Source of the DNA: an uncultured Erythrobacter sp.
GTDB lineage: Bacteria > Pseudomonadota > Alphaproteobacteria > Sphingomonadales > Sphingomonadaceae
Direction of reading: 5' to 3'
DNA: 5,505 bases
Assembly (NCBI GenBank): GCA_913061345.1
Contig: CAJXTZ010000093.1
Coordinates: 1-5,505 of the forward strand
The notes beneath the pieces were generated by a model that was given only the letters and a program-made list of their open reading frames with translations, was not told where the DNA came from and searched no databases. Both the position numbers and the translations under genes were made by a program. Shown piece by piece: positions 1 through 5,488 of this stretch. How positions within the stretch are numbered: the first letter of the stretch is position 1; each line of letters opens with the position of its first letter.

Positions 1-499
1 TGGCTGCTTCGATCTTTCGCTGCTGGCCGCCTGCCAGATCGATCTCCCAATTGGCACTGATCCCCAGGTTATAGATGCTGAGCGTGGAGTTTCCCCCATC
101 GCTCTCAGGCCCACCCTGGGGCGGCCCGCTATCCGCCTGAATATCCAGTCCCGGCACTTCGGCTTGAATACTCGTCGCTTGGGCGCCAGCCGCTGGCCAG
201 CGATTGGCACGTTCCTGGCGCACAGAGGCGCGGGCCTGCGAGACCCTCGCTTGCGCAGCCTCAAATCCTGGATTGCCGACAATCGCCATTTGTTCGAGTT
301 CGGTCAGAACGGGATCGTCGAGTGCGATCCACCACTCGGCAAGCAAGGGCGTCGTTGAGGATAGATCGGTGGTCTGACGAGCGAACGCGCCTTCAGGCAC
401 CCGGGCGCCGGCAAGATCCGGCGGACCTGCATAGTCAGGGCCAACGGTGCATGCTGAAAGAAAGGTCAAAACCAACAAGGGTGCGACTGGATTTTTCAT
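1..499 (-). CDS. Outer-membrane efflux lipoprotein, NodT/OprM (OEP) family; 3' part cut by window edge
   Basis: This is the outer-membrane channel subunit of a tripartite efflux system, trimeric in known relatives. Only the first 166 codons are visible; the frame stays open to base 1, and full-length family members are usually about 450-500 residues. The N-terminus is a lipoprotein signal: Met-Lys-Asn, a hydrophobic stretch, then the lipobox Leu-Ser-Ala-Cys with the lipidated Cys at residue 17. The following Thr-Val-Gly-Pro-Asp-Tyr is typical of NodT-family proteins. The residue after Cys is Thr, not Asp, which fits outer-membrane sorting by the E. coli Lol rule. A Glu-Trp-Trp segment near residue 50 and an Ala/Gln/Arg-rich helical stretch after it match the start of an OEP domain. 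ATG at 499 is preceded by GAGG at 508-505 with a 5-base spacer, and the GAGG overlaps the stop codon of the upstream transporter gene. It is therefore the third gene of the efflux operon. Family assignment is firm; substrate is unknown. Confidence 0.9.
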   Translation of the reverse strand, partial: MKNPVAPLLVLTFLSACTVGPDYAGPPDLAGARVPEGAFARQTTDLSSTTPLLAEWWIALDDPVLTELEQMAIVGNPGFEAAQARVSQARASVRQERANRWPAAGAQATSIQAEVPGLDIQADSGPPQGGPESDGGNSTLSIYNLGISANWEIDLAGGQQRKIEAA

Positions 500-506
500 T
501 CTTACC

Positions 507-2063
507 TCAATGCATGGATAACGACATTTCGTCCGGAAGCGGACGCAGGAAGAGAGCCAAAGGTACCGTCGCAAATGCTGCAACACCCATGATCCAGAAA
601 ATGTCATTGTATGTCATGATGAATGCCTCTCGCTGGATCGTACCGCCCAACGATCGCATCGCGGCCTCTGCGCTGCCGAGTGCGTGCGTCAAACCATCGA
701 GATAGTCTTGAAGGCGAGGATCGTTGCGCGAAAGCGTTTCCTCCATTCGCCTGCTATGCAGCCACATCCGCTGATCCTGAAAAGACGCAAGCGCCGCGAG
801 AGCAAAAGAGCCTCCCAGATTTCGTGCGCAATTGAAAATACCGGACGCGTCGCCAGCGTCATCCTTGGCAACAGAGGCGATGGCGGCCTGGTTGAGGAAC
901 ATCATCACCAGGATCATCCCGACTCCGCGCACGAGCTGGCTTTCGATAAATACCGCGCCGCCCGATTCGGCGGTAAGGTTCGTGCTCATCAAGCAACTGA
1001 GCGCCATCAGTCCCAGACCGGTTGCCAAGGCGAGCCGGATATCGACGCGACGGATCAGGAACGGGAGGACCGGCATTATGACGAACGCCGGAACGCCCAT
1101 CCAGAAAATGACCTTGCCAGTTTGAAATGCGTTGTAATCCGAAATGAGCGCGAGAAATTGCGGGATCACGAACATCGAACCATACATTACCATACCCAGG
1201 GCAAGCGCCATGATACTGACACTGGCAAATTGGCGGTTGAGCAGAATTTTAAGTCGCAAGACTGGCTTCGTAGCCCAAATTTGTCCTGCGAGCAGCAATC
1301 CGAAACCAATTGCTGACGCGATGGCCAGACTGACAATCAGGCTTGAAGAAAACCATTCCTCGCGGTGTCCTTCCTCGAGCATGACCGTCAGCCCCCCAAG
1401 GCCAAGAACCAATCCCAGAATGCCCGCCCAATCGGCATTCCGTAGATAATCCCAATCGGGCTTCTCGTGCGGAAGGCCCAGGAGGAGAAGAAGTAATAGC
1501 ACCGCGCAAACAGGGACGTTTACGAAGAAGGCGTAGTGCCAACTCAAATTTTCTGTCAGCCAACCCCCCAGCAACGGGCCTAGAACGGGGCCGAGGATCA
1601 CGGTCATACCGAACAAGGCCATTCCGATCGGCTGCTGGCTTGGCGGGAGCCGTTTGGCAACAATGGTCATGGCCGTCGGGATAAGCAGGCCACCCATTAG
1701 GCCTTGTCCCGTCCGGCCGATAACCATCGTCATAAGGTCGGTGGCGACGCCGCACAGAACAGAAAACCCTGTAAACGCGGTGACCGCTATCAATAGAAGC
1801 GTTCTGAGGCCCAGAAGCCTTTCAAGCCAGGCGCTTAGCGGAATGACGATGATTTCGGCTACGAGGAATGAGGTCGCAATCCAGGTTCCCTCGGTGACAC
1901 TTGCGCCGATCTCGCCTTGGATGACGGGGAGAGCTGAATTAACGATCGAAACGTCGAGTGTTGCCAGAAGCGCCCCGAGAGCACCTGCTGCAACGGCGAT
2001 CCACGCCGTTGCATCCGCACGCTCCGGGGCGCGGCCCGTCGGCAGAGTACTCGTCGCCACCAT
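507..2063 (-). CDS. emrB: MFS drug:H+ antiporter, DHA2 family (EmrB/QacA type), 14 TMS
   Basis: Inner-membrane proton-driven exporter of hydrophobic drugs, solvents or aromatic compounds, working with an adaptor and an outer-membrane channel. At 518 residues it matches EmrB (about 510). Visible MFS signatures are Leu36-Asp37 followed by Ser-Ile-Val-Asn-Ser-Ala-Leu-Pro in TM1 (motif D1), Gly116-Arg117-Thr-Gly-Gln-Gly (motif B), and the antiporter motif C in TM5, with Gly158-Pro159, Gly162-Pro163 and Gly166-Gly167. Trp-His-Tyr-Ala-Phe-Phe-Val-Asn-Val-Pro follows at 175-184, the DHA2 hallmark after TM5. A hydrophilic loop before the last helix is normal for the family. ATG at 2063 is chosen: its A is the last base of the adaptor stop codon (TGATG), and GAGAG lies 4 bases upstream. 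A TTG one codon earlier (2066) is the less likely alternative. The symbol denotes family resemblance, not proven orthology; substrate cannot be read from sequence. Confidence 0.95.
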   Translation of the reverse strand: MVATSTLPTGRAPERADATAWIAVAAGALGALLATLDVSIVNSALPVIQGEIGASVTEGTWIATSFLVAEIIVIPLSAWLERLLGLRTLLLIAVTAFTGFSVLCGVATDLMTMVIGRTGQGLMGGLLIPTAMTIVAKRLPPSQQPIGMALFGMTVILGPVLGPLLGGWLTENLSWHYAFFVNVPVCAVLLLLLLLGLPHEKPDWDYLRNADWAGILGLVLGLGGLTVMLEEGHREEWFSSSLIVSLAIASAIGFGLLLAGQIWATKPVLRLKILLNRQFASVSIMALALGMVMYGSMFVIPQFLALISDYNAFQTGKVIFWMGVPAFVIMPVLPFLIRRVDIRLALATGLGLMALSCLMSTNLTAESGGAVFIESQLVRGVGMILVMMFLNQAAIASVAKDDAGDASGIFNCARNLGGSFALAALASFQDQRMWLHSRRMEETLSRNDPRLQDYLDGLTHALGSAEAAMRSLGGTIQREAFIMTYNDIFWIMGVAAFATVPLALFLRPLPDEMSLSMH

Positions 2064-3196
2064 CAATCTCTCGGCGCAGCTTCGCGAAGATCTTCCAGTT
2101 CCCCCTTGGCGGACCGGGTATCCACCGTCGCAACCACGGACATTCCGGGGACGAGCAATCGGCGCACCTCCGGCGCGGCTGAGATTGCAATTCGTACCGT
2201 GACCCGCTGAACGATCTTGGTAAAGTTCCCCGTCGCATTTTCCGGCGGCAGAATGGAAAATTCAGCGCCCGTGCCGGGGGCAATACTCGCAACGCGACCA
2301 CTGATTTCAAAGTCCGACAGCGCATCGACTTCGATGGCAACCGGCTGGCCGACCCGCATCAGTCCCACCTGCGTTTCCTTGAAGTTGGCTTCAATGAAGA
2401 GTTGCTCCACCGGCACAATGCTCATTAGGCGTGTACCAGGCTGGACGAATTGCCCTTGGCGGACAGAAACGTCTCCAACGCGTCCGGAAATACTAGCACG
2501 CAACAGGGTTGATTCCACGTTTAGCTGTGCGACATCCAGTTGCGCACGCGCCGCATCTGCCTGCGACCGAGCCTGACCCACCTGCTCCTCCAGCGTTCCA
2601 ATGCGTAGTTGCGCAGCACGTAAAACTGCTTGACTGGCATCAACCTGCGCTCTTGCCATGCGTGCCTGGGCGCGAAGCTGATCCAGTCGCTCACGAGGTT
2701 CAGCGCCCGTTGCGGCCAACGGTTCATACCGTCGAAGTTGATCGGCCGCCAGTGCCGCCTCTGCCCGAGCCGCGGCCAATTGAGCCTGTGCCTGGGAAAT
2801 TGCCGCCCGCTGCTCACCCATCTGCGCACGCACAGTTTGAGCATTAGCGAGCGACGCATCAATTTGGGCCCTGATTTGAGCTTCCTGTGCGCGGTAGTCC
2901 CGCACATCCAGCTGAACCAGCGCAGCCCCTTCCTGCACCTCCTGATTTTCCTCTACCAGAACGCGATCGACATAACCGCCGATCTTGGGGGCGACGATGA
3001 CTGCATCGGCTGCAATGTAGGCGTTGTCCGTGCTCTGGAAGTACTTCCCTGTGGTTTGATAGTCCCAATACCACCACCCGCCGGCAAGCAGCACCAGAAT
3101 GATGCCAATGATTAGCGCCAGCCTCACCTTGCGGGACTGCAAGGGAGACGAGTGCTCAGTCGCGCGAGTTTCTTCTGAGGTTTCCGGTTCAGTCAC
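2063..3196 (-). CDS. emrA: Periplasmic adaptor (membrane fusion protein), HlyD/EmrA family
   Basis: Bridges the inner-membrane MFS pump and the outer-membrane channel. The 377 residues show, in order: a charged cytoplasmic N-terminus (1-24); one membrane anchor (about 26-45); the conserved Thr-Asp-Asn-Ala-Tyr-Ile segment at 56-61; the first half of the lipoyl-like domain (about 64-97); a long Ala/Gln/Arg-rich coiled-coil hairpin (about 99-229); the second lipoyl half (about 233-262); and a beta-barrel region. Two segments are diagnostic of EmrA-type adaptors: Asn-Phe-Lys-Glu-Thr-Gln at 271-276, and Pro-Glu-Asn-Ala-Thr-Gly-Asn-Phe-Thr-Lys at 318-327. The start is GTG at 3196; an in-frame TGA lies ten codons upstream and no ATG intervenes, so no longer form exists. 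The Shine-Dalgarno sequence is weak (GGAAAG about 13 bases away, or AGG 4 bases away). The GTG overlaps the stop of a short upstream frame. First gene of the efflux operon, overlapping emrB by one base. Confidence 0.95.
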   Translation of the reverse strand: MTEPETSEETRATEHSSPLQSRKVRLALIIGIILVLLAGGWWYWDYQTTGKYFQSTDNAYIAADAVIVAPKIGGYVDRVLVEENQEVQEGAALVQLDVRDYRAQEAQIRAQIDASLANAQTVRAQMGEQRAAISQAQAQLAAARAEAALAADQLRRYEPLAATGAEPRERLDQLRAQARMARAQVDASQAVLRAAQLRIGTLEEQVGQARSQADAARAQLDVAQLNVESTLLRASISGRVGDVSVRQGQFVQPGTRLMSIVPVEQLFIEANFKETQVGLMRVGQPVAIEVDALSDFEISGRVASIAPGTGAEFSILPPENATGNFTKIVQRVTVRIAISAAPEVRRLLVPGMSVVATVDTRSAKGELEDLREAAPRD

Positions 3197-3246
3197 AACG
3201 CCTGTTTCTTTCCGTGTATTTGATCAAGGGAGGTCAGAATGGACAT
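3193..3246 (-). CDS. Possible 17-residue leader peptide coupled to the adaptor gene
   Basis: An ATG at 3246 opens 17 codons (Met-Ser-Ile-Leu-Thr-Ser-Leu-Asp-Gln-Ile-His-Gly-Lys-Lys-Gln-Ala-Leu) ending in TGA at 3195-3193. That stop overlaps the GTG start of the adaptor gene as GTGA. Stop/start overlaps of this kind commonly couple translation, and the adaptor has a weak Shine-Dalgarno sequence and a non-ATG start, so ribosome hand-over would make sense. Against it, no good Shine-Dalgarno sequence precedes the ATG, and a frame this short can arise by chance. The peptide resembles no family I know. Confidence 0.25.
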   Translation of the reverse strand: MSILTSLDQIHGKKQAL

Positions 3247-3327
3247 GCGCAAAGCATCAGCCCAACGATGACAGCCATATGCCCGGGTCCCGCGATGTCG
3301 TCATAAAGCCTTTGATGAGGAAGCCAT
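3234..3327 (-). other. Chain of mini-reading frames in the efflux mRNA leader
   Basis: Within the presumed 5' leader of the efflux mRNA three further tiny frames follow head to tail. The first runs 3327-3301 (8 codons, Met-Ala-Ser-Ser-Ser-Lys-Ala-Leu). Its TGA overlaps the ATG of the second as ATGA; the second runs 3304-3257 (15 residues) and has AAAGG four bases before its ATG. The second stop overlaps the ATG of a 7-residue frame at 3257-3234 as TGATG. The last frame contains the ATG of the 17-residue frame in another phase. This is directly visible; translation is unproven and coincidence is quite possible. Confidence 0.15.
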
Positions 3328-3328
3328 C

Positions 3329-3343
3329 CGCCAACATTTGGCG
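3329..3343. promoter_or_regulatory. Candidate MarR operator: perfect 15-bp palindrome
   Basis: CGCCAA-CAT-TTGGCG is a perfect inverted repeat with 6-bp arms and a 3-bp centre. It lies in the intergenic region between the divergent efflux operon and marR genes, two to four bases downstream of the TATATA/TATAGG box of the efflux promoter, so it should cover that transcription start. Known MarR-family dimers bind palindromes of about this size and position and are released by a phenolic or hydrophobic ligand. I did not notice a second copy in the window, including before the P450 gene. The palindrome is seen; the binding partner is inferred from position. Confidence 0.5.
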
Positions 3344-3367
3344 CCCTATATAGCAAGCTGCCATACA
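3338..3367 (+). promoter_or_regulatory. Weak candidate promoter for marR
   Basis: Read rightwards, TTGGCG (3338-3343, 4 of 6 to TTGACA) is the right arm of the palindrome. CATACA (3362-3367) follows after 18 bases as a poor -10 box. If real, a repressor on the palindrome would also block the regulator's own promoter, the usual autoregulation in divergent MarR loci. The -10 match is poor and the palindromic CTATATAG at 3346-3353 could serve either strand, so this is tentative. Confidence 0.2.
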
Positions 3368-3372
3368 GTAAA
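3345..3372 (-). promoter_or_regulatory. Putative promoter of the efflux operon
   Basis: Read leftwards, TTTACT (3372-3367) resembles a -35 box (4 of 6 to TTGACA). After a 16-base spacer comes TATAGG (3350-3345). The overlapping TATATA (3352-3347) is preceded by TGC, giving an extended -10 pattern that needs little -35 contact. Transcription would start near 3340, inside the palindrome at 3329-3343, leaving a leader of about 140 nt before the adaptor gene. Prediction from motif resemblance only. Confidence 0.35.
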
Positions 3373-3412
3373 CCTCTTTATCTTTCCGGGAAACGCGGCT
3401 ACCGAAGCACTG

Positions 3413-3892
3413 ATGACCACCATTGCAGATCAGCGAAAAGCCTCGGAAAGCGCGAGTTTCCTCACGGAAACCGACGAGCTTGTTTTCTTGCTCGAAGAGG
3501 TGCCGAGACGGCTGCGCCAGGCCTTTGACGGCGCGCTCAGGTATTTTGGTCTGACGCGGACCCAATGGCGAACCTTGGGATATGTGTTCCGTTCGGAGGG
3601 ACTGACGCAAACCGAACTCGCGCAATGCGTAGAACTGGAGCGGGCCAGCATCGGTCAGGCAATCGATCGTCTCGAAGAACTAAATTACGTCGAACGCCGA
3701 AAGTCGCTAGACGACAGGCGCGTCTGGAAGATTTATCTCCTTCCCGCAGCGCTCGAACTCATTCCGAAGCTCAGACAAGAAGCCGATGCCGTCTATGAGA
3801 AAATGTTCAAGGACATTGCTCAATCGGATAAGGCACATCTCTGGCAGACCTTGCGTCATTTGTCTGTAAATCTCACAGCGGGCATTAAATAA
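3413..3892 (+). CDS. MarR-family winged-helix transcriptional regulator
   Basis: Likely ligand-responsive dimeric repressor of the divergent efflux operon, and possibly of itself and the P450 gene. The 159 residues match the family size (140-170). An N-terminal dimerisation helix with Phe-Leu-Leu-Glu-Glu-Val-Pro-Arg-Arg-Leu-Arg lies near 25-35. The Leu-Thr-Arg-Thr-Gln-Trp-Arg-Thr-Leu segment at 47-55 is a MarR hallmark. The helix-turn-helix spans about 64-92, starting Leu-Thr-Gln-Thr-Glu-Leu-Ala, with recognition helix around Arg77-Ala-Ser-Ile-Gly-Gln-Ala-Ile-Asp-Arg-Leu. The wing contains Asp100-Asp-Arg-Arg103, the conserved wing-tip motif. C-terminal helices complete the dimer interface. 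ATG at 3413 is preferred, with a weak GAAG five bases upstream. An in-frame TTG at 3338 would add 25 residues unlike the family and begin inside the palindrome. Base composition looks more AT-rich than the flanking genes. No terminator separates it from the P450 gene 63 bases downstream. Confidence 0.92.
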   Translation: MTTIADQRKASESASFLTETDELVFLLEEVPRRLRQAFDGALRYFGLTRTQWRTLGYVFRSEGLTQTELAQCVELERASIGQAIDRLEELNYVERRKSLDDRRVWKIYLLPAALELIPKLRQEADAVYEKMFKDIAQSDKAHLWQTLRHLSVNLTAGIK

Positions 3893-3955
3893 AGCCGAAA
3901 CGAAAATCTTTACTCGCCATAAGAATATAACATCAGTGGAAGAGGTGATTTGACT
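3893..3955 (+). promoter_or_regulatory. AT-rich gap between marR and the P450 gene, with strong ribosome-binding site
   Basis: The stretch 3941-3949 (AGAGGTGAT) has eight consecutive bases complementary to the 3' end of 16S rRNA (GAGGTGAT). It sits 10 bases, counted from the end of GAGG, before ATG 3956, which decides that start over the TTG at 3950, only 4 bases away. TATAAC at 3926-3931 resembles a -10 box, but no reasonable -35 box sits 16-18 bases upstream. Because no terminator hairpin is visible either, read-through from marR is as likely as a separate, perhaps activator-dependent, promoter. Confidence 0.5.
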
Positions 3956-5188
3956 ATGAATAAGGTAGTAGAGAGGCCATCACATATTCCAGAGCAGGCG
4001 GTTTTTGATTTTGACTTCCGGCTCGACGAGGGTCTGATCGCCAATCCTCATCAACGCGTCTTGGAACTGCTCGATACAGCCCCCCGGGTGTTCTGGACGC
4101 CGCGCAACGGCGGCGCCTGGGTCGCGTTGGGTTACGAAGAGGTTTCCGAAGCGCTGCGACGGCCAGAAGTGTTCTCCAGCGTGGTGCGTCCGCCTGCGGA
4201 TATGAAGAAGCTGAAGGAAATGATGCCTGCCAACATGCCGCGCATCCCTCAACTGGCGCCGGTCTCTGTCGATCCGCCCGAACACACGGCGCTGCGCAAG
4301 CCGCTCGCCAGGGCCTTCTCGCCCAAGGCCGCGATGAACCAGCTGGACAAGATTCGCGCGCTCACCGACCAGTTGATCGATAACGTCATCGATCAGAAGC
4401 ACTGCGAATTCATTTCCGCGATTGCCGAACCGCTTCCCGTCACGGTGTTCCTGGACATGATGGGATTACCGGTCGAACGGCTCGCCGAGTTTCGTGAACT
4501 CGTTCACGAGGTTCTAATTCCCGTCCACGGGCCGACCAATATGCCGATGATGTTGCGCAAGGTTGCCGATGCACTGAACGAAACGATCGTCGCGCGTCAG
4601 CATGACCGGCGCGATGACATTCTCAGCGACCTATGGGCACTGGAAGTCGAGGGTCAGCCGATGACAATCGAGTTGATGGAGGATTATGCAGTCCTGCTGT
4701 TCCTCGCCGGACTCGATACCGTGATCAACGCGCTGGGATACGCCGTGAACCACCTCGCCCAAAATCCCGATCTTCAGACGGCGCTGCGCGAAGATCCTTC
4801 GCAGATCCCCGATGCAGTCGAAGAGATGCTCAGGCGTTACAGTTTCGTCGTGCCAGTGCGTAGAGTTGCGCAGGACACCCGGCTCGGCGATTTCGAGCTC
4901 AGGGAGGATGAACAACTGGTCGTTCTCCTAGCAGGAACCGGACTCGACGAACGCAAGTTCGAGAGGCCGGAAGTTTTCGATCTCGGGCGCAAATCCAAAT
5001 CTCACCTCGCTTTTGGTGGTGGCCCCCATCGCTGCGTCGGAATGCATCTGGCGCGCATCGAGTTGCAGACGGTCTATCGGCAGATGTTGTCGCGCTTGCC
5101 GACGTGGCGCCTCGATCCGGCGAAGCCTACGAAATATCATGCGGGCAACGTTATTGCCGTGGATGAACTACATATTCGCTGGGACTGA
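3956..5188 (+). CDS. Cytochrome P450 monooxygenase, soluble bacterial class, CYP101-like
   Basis: Haem-thiolate monooxygenase that inserts one oxygen atom from O2 into a hydrophobic substrate, cytoplasmic, with electrons normally from a ferredoxin and its reductase. The 410 residues match the soluble bacterial size. All signatures are present: Ala251-Gly-Leu-Asp254-Thr255 in helix I (oxygen activation), Glu290-Met-Leu-Arg293 in helix K (ExxR), and the haem loop Phe353-Gly-Gly-Gly-Pro-His-Arg-Cys360-Val-Gly with Cys360 as axial ligand. Resemblance to P450cam is marked at the N-terminus (Ile11-Pro-Glu-Gln-Ala-Val-Phe-Asp-Phe-Asp), in helix I and at the Trp-Asp C-terminus. However, the region before Val-Asp-Pro-Pro-Glu (105-109) is about ten residues longer and lacks the P450cam camphor-contacting tyrosine. 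It is therefore probably not a camphor hydroxylase; a terpenoid or aromatic substrate is a guess. No redox partner genes are visible. Codon use looks normal and there is no frameshift. Confidence 0.95.
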   Translation: MNKVVERPSHIPEQAVFDFDFRLDEGLIANPHQRVLELLDTAPRVFWTPRNGGAWVALGYEEVSEALRRPEVFSSVVRPPADMKKLKEMMPANMPRIPQLAPVSVDPPEHTALRKPLARAFSPKAAMNQLDKIRALTDQLIDNVIDQKHCEFISAIAEPLPVTVFLDMMGLPVERLAEFRELVHEVLIPVHGPTNMPMMLRKVADALNETIVARQHDRRDDILSDLWALEVEGQPMTIELMEDYAVLLFLAGLDTVINALGYAVNHLAQNPDLQTALREDPSQIPDAVEEMLRRYSFVVPVRRVAQDTRLGDFELREDEQLVVLLAGTGLDERKFERPEVFDLGRKSKSHLAFGGGPHRCVGMHLARIELQTVYRQMLSRLPTWRLDPAKPTKYHAGNVIAVDELHIRWD

Positions 5189-5197
5189 GTTGGCAGT

Positions 5198-5386
5198 TCA
5201 AACAAGTGCAGTATGCCGCCCGACCACGGCAACTCGCACGAATCCGTCACCAAAACGGGAATCAAATCTGGGCCAACGGCAATCTCCCGCTACCCGCTCC
5301 AGTCCTTCCCAACCCCATGTAAAACCGCAGAAATCCGCCATCGAGCAGGCGGATTTGCGCGCGAGTGACACGCGGGTGTCATACAT
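5198..5386 (-). CDS. Doubtful small ORF, 62 residues, convergent with the P450 gene
   Basis: ATG at 5386 is preceded by GAGG five bases upstream (CGAGG then CGCGA), a reasonable Shine-Dalgarno sequence. The product is rich in Trp, Gly, Phe, Arg and Cys, with no signal peptide, membrane helix or domain I recognise. Third-codon-position GC is only about as high as the surrounding DNA, which argues against strong coding selection. The frame also runs through the inverted repeat at 5331-5356. It is recorded only because of the ribosome-binding site; it may be a spurious frame or a fragment. Confidence 0.2.
   Translation of the reverse strand: MYDTRVSLARKSACSMADFCGFTWGWEGLERVAGDCRWPRFDSRFGDGFVRVAVVGRHTALV
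5331..5356. terminator. Inverted repeat, possible weak terminator after the P450 gene
   Basis: AAATCCGCC and GGCGGATTT are perfect 9-bp arms around an 8-base loop (5340-5347). On the plus strand the GC-rich stem ends in three T residues and then GCGC, a poor U-tract. The A/T ends of both arms allow bidirectional function. It lies 142 bases beyond the P450 stop, where a transcript end would be expected. It could equally be a protein-binding site or a structure linked to the repeats that follow. Confidence 0.4.
5366..5381. repeat. Inverted repeat overlapping the first GTCATACA copy
   Basis: TGACAC-GCGG-GTGTCA is a perfect inverted repeat with 6-bp arms and a 4-base centre. Its right arm runs into the first GTCATACA copy (5378-5385). 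Dimeric forms of an iteron next to direct copies are known from repressor sites of plasmid replication genes, but nothing else here proves that role. Confidence 0.4.
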
Positions 5387-5488
5387 TCGCGCCTCGGAAT
5401 CACAGCCAACGCCCTCGAATCGTTCAGAAAATCGTCGTCGGGACTGTCATACACGAGCGTCATACAAATCGACTGTGCGCGGACTGTG
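5378..5488. repeat. Iteron-like cluster: three GTCATACA and three GACTGT motifs
   Basis: GTCATACA occurs at 5378-5385, 5446-5453 and 5459-5466, all on the same strand (read leftwards, TGTATGAC). GACTGT occurs at 5442-5447, 5471-5476 and 5482-5487; the first overlaps the second GTCATACA copy by two bases, and the last two form an 11-bp-spaced GACTGTG pair. Spacings of 13 and 11 bp put some sites about one helical turn apart, as expected for cooperative protein binding. No DnaA box is visible in this stretch and the cluster may continue past the window edge. Confidence 0.4.

Noticed and set aside
684..1316. Plus-strand open frame of 210 codons, and other frames over 100 codons across 322-2500
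   Set aside because: They lie opposite the transporter and adaptor genes, give low-complexity His/Arg/Glu- or Pro/Arg-rich translations without domain features, and the minus-strand frames carry clear EmrB and EmrA motifs.
3220..3227. TTGATCAA perfect 8-bp palindrome in the efflux leader
   Set aside because: Too short and without a second copy; expected by chance at this length.
3338..3412. Longer N-terminus of the MarR regulator from TTG 3338
   Set aside because: The extra 25 residues do not look like MarR sequence, the start lies inside the palindrome and promoter region, and ATG 3413 gives the normal family length.
3950..3955. TTG start two codons upstream for the P450
   Set aside because: It would sit only 4 bases after the GAGG core; ATG 3956 is better spaced and a better start codon.
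5214..5231. TGCCG/CGGCA hairpin with 8-base loop just after the P450 stop
   Set aside because: Only 5 bp of stem and no following T-run, so a terminator role is not supported.
5213..5368. Plus-strand 51-codon frame in phase with the P450 gene, as a possible extension or gene
   Set aside because: The P450 already ends at the canonical Trp-Asp terminus, no Shine-Dalgarno sequence precedes ATG 5213, and the frame shows no recognisable features.
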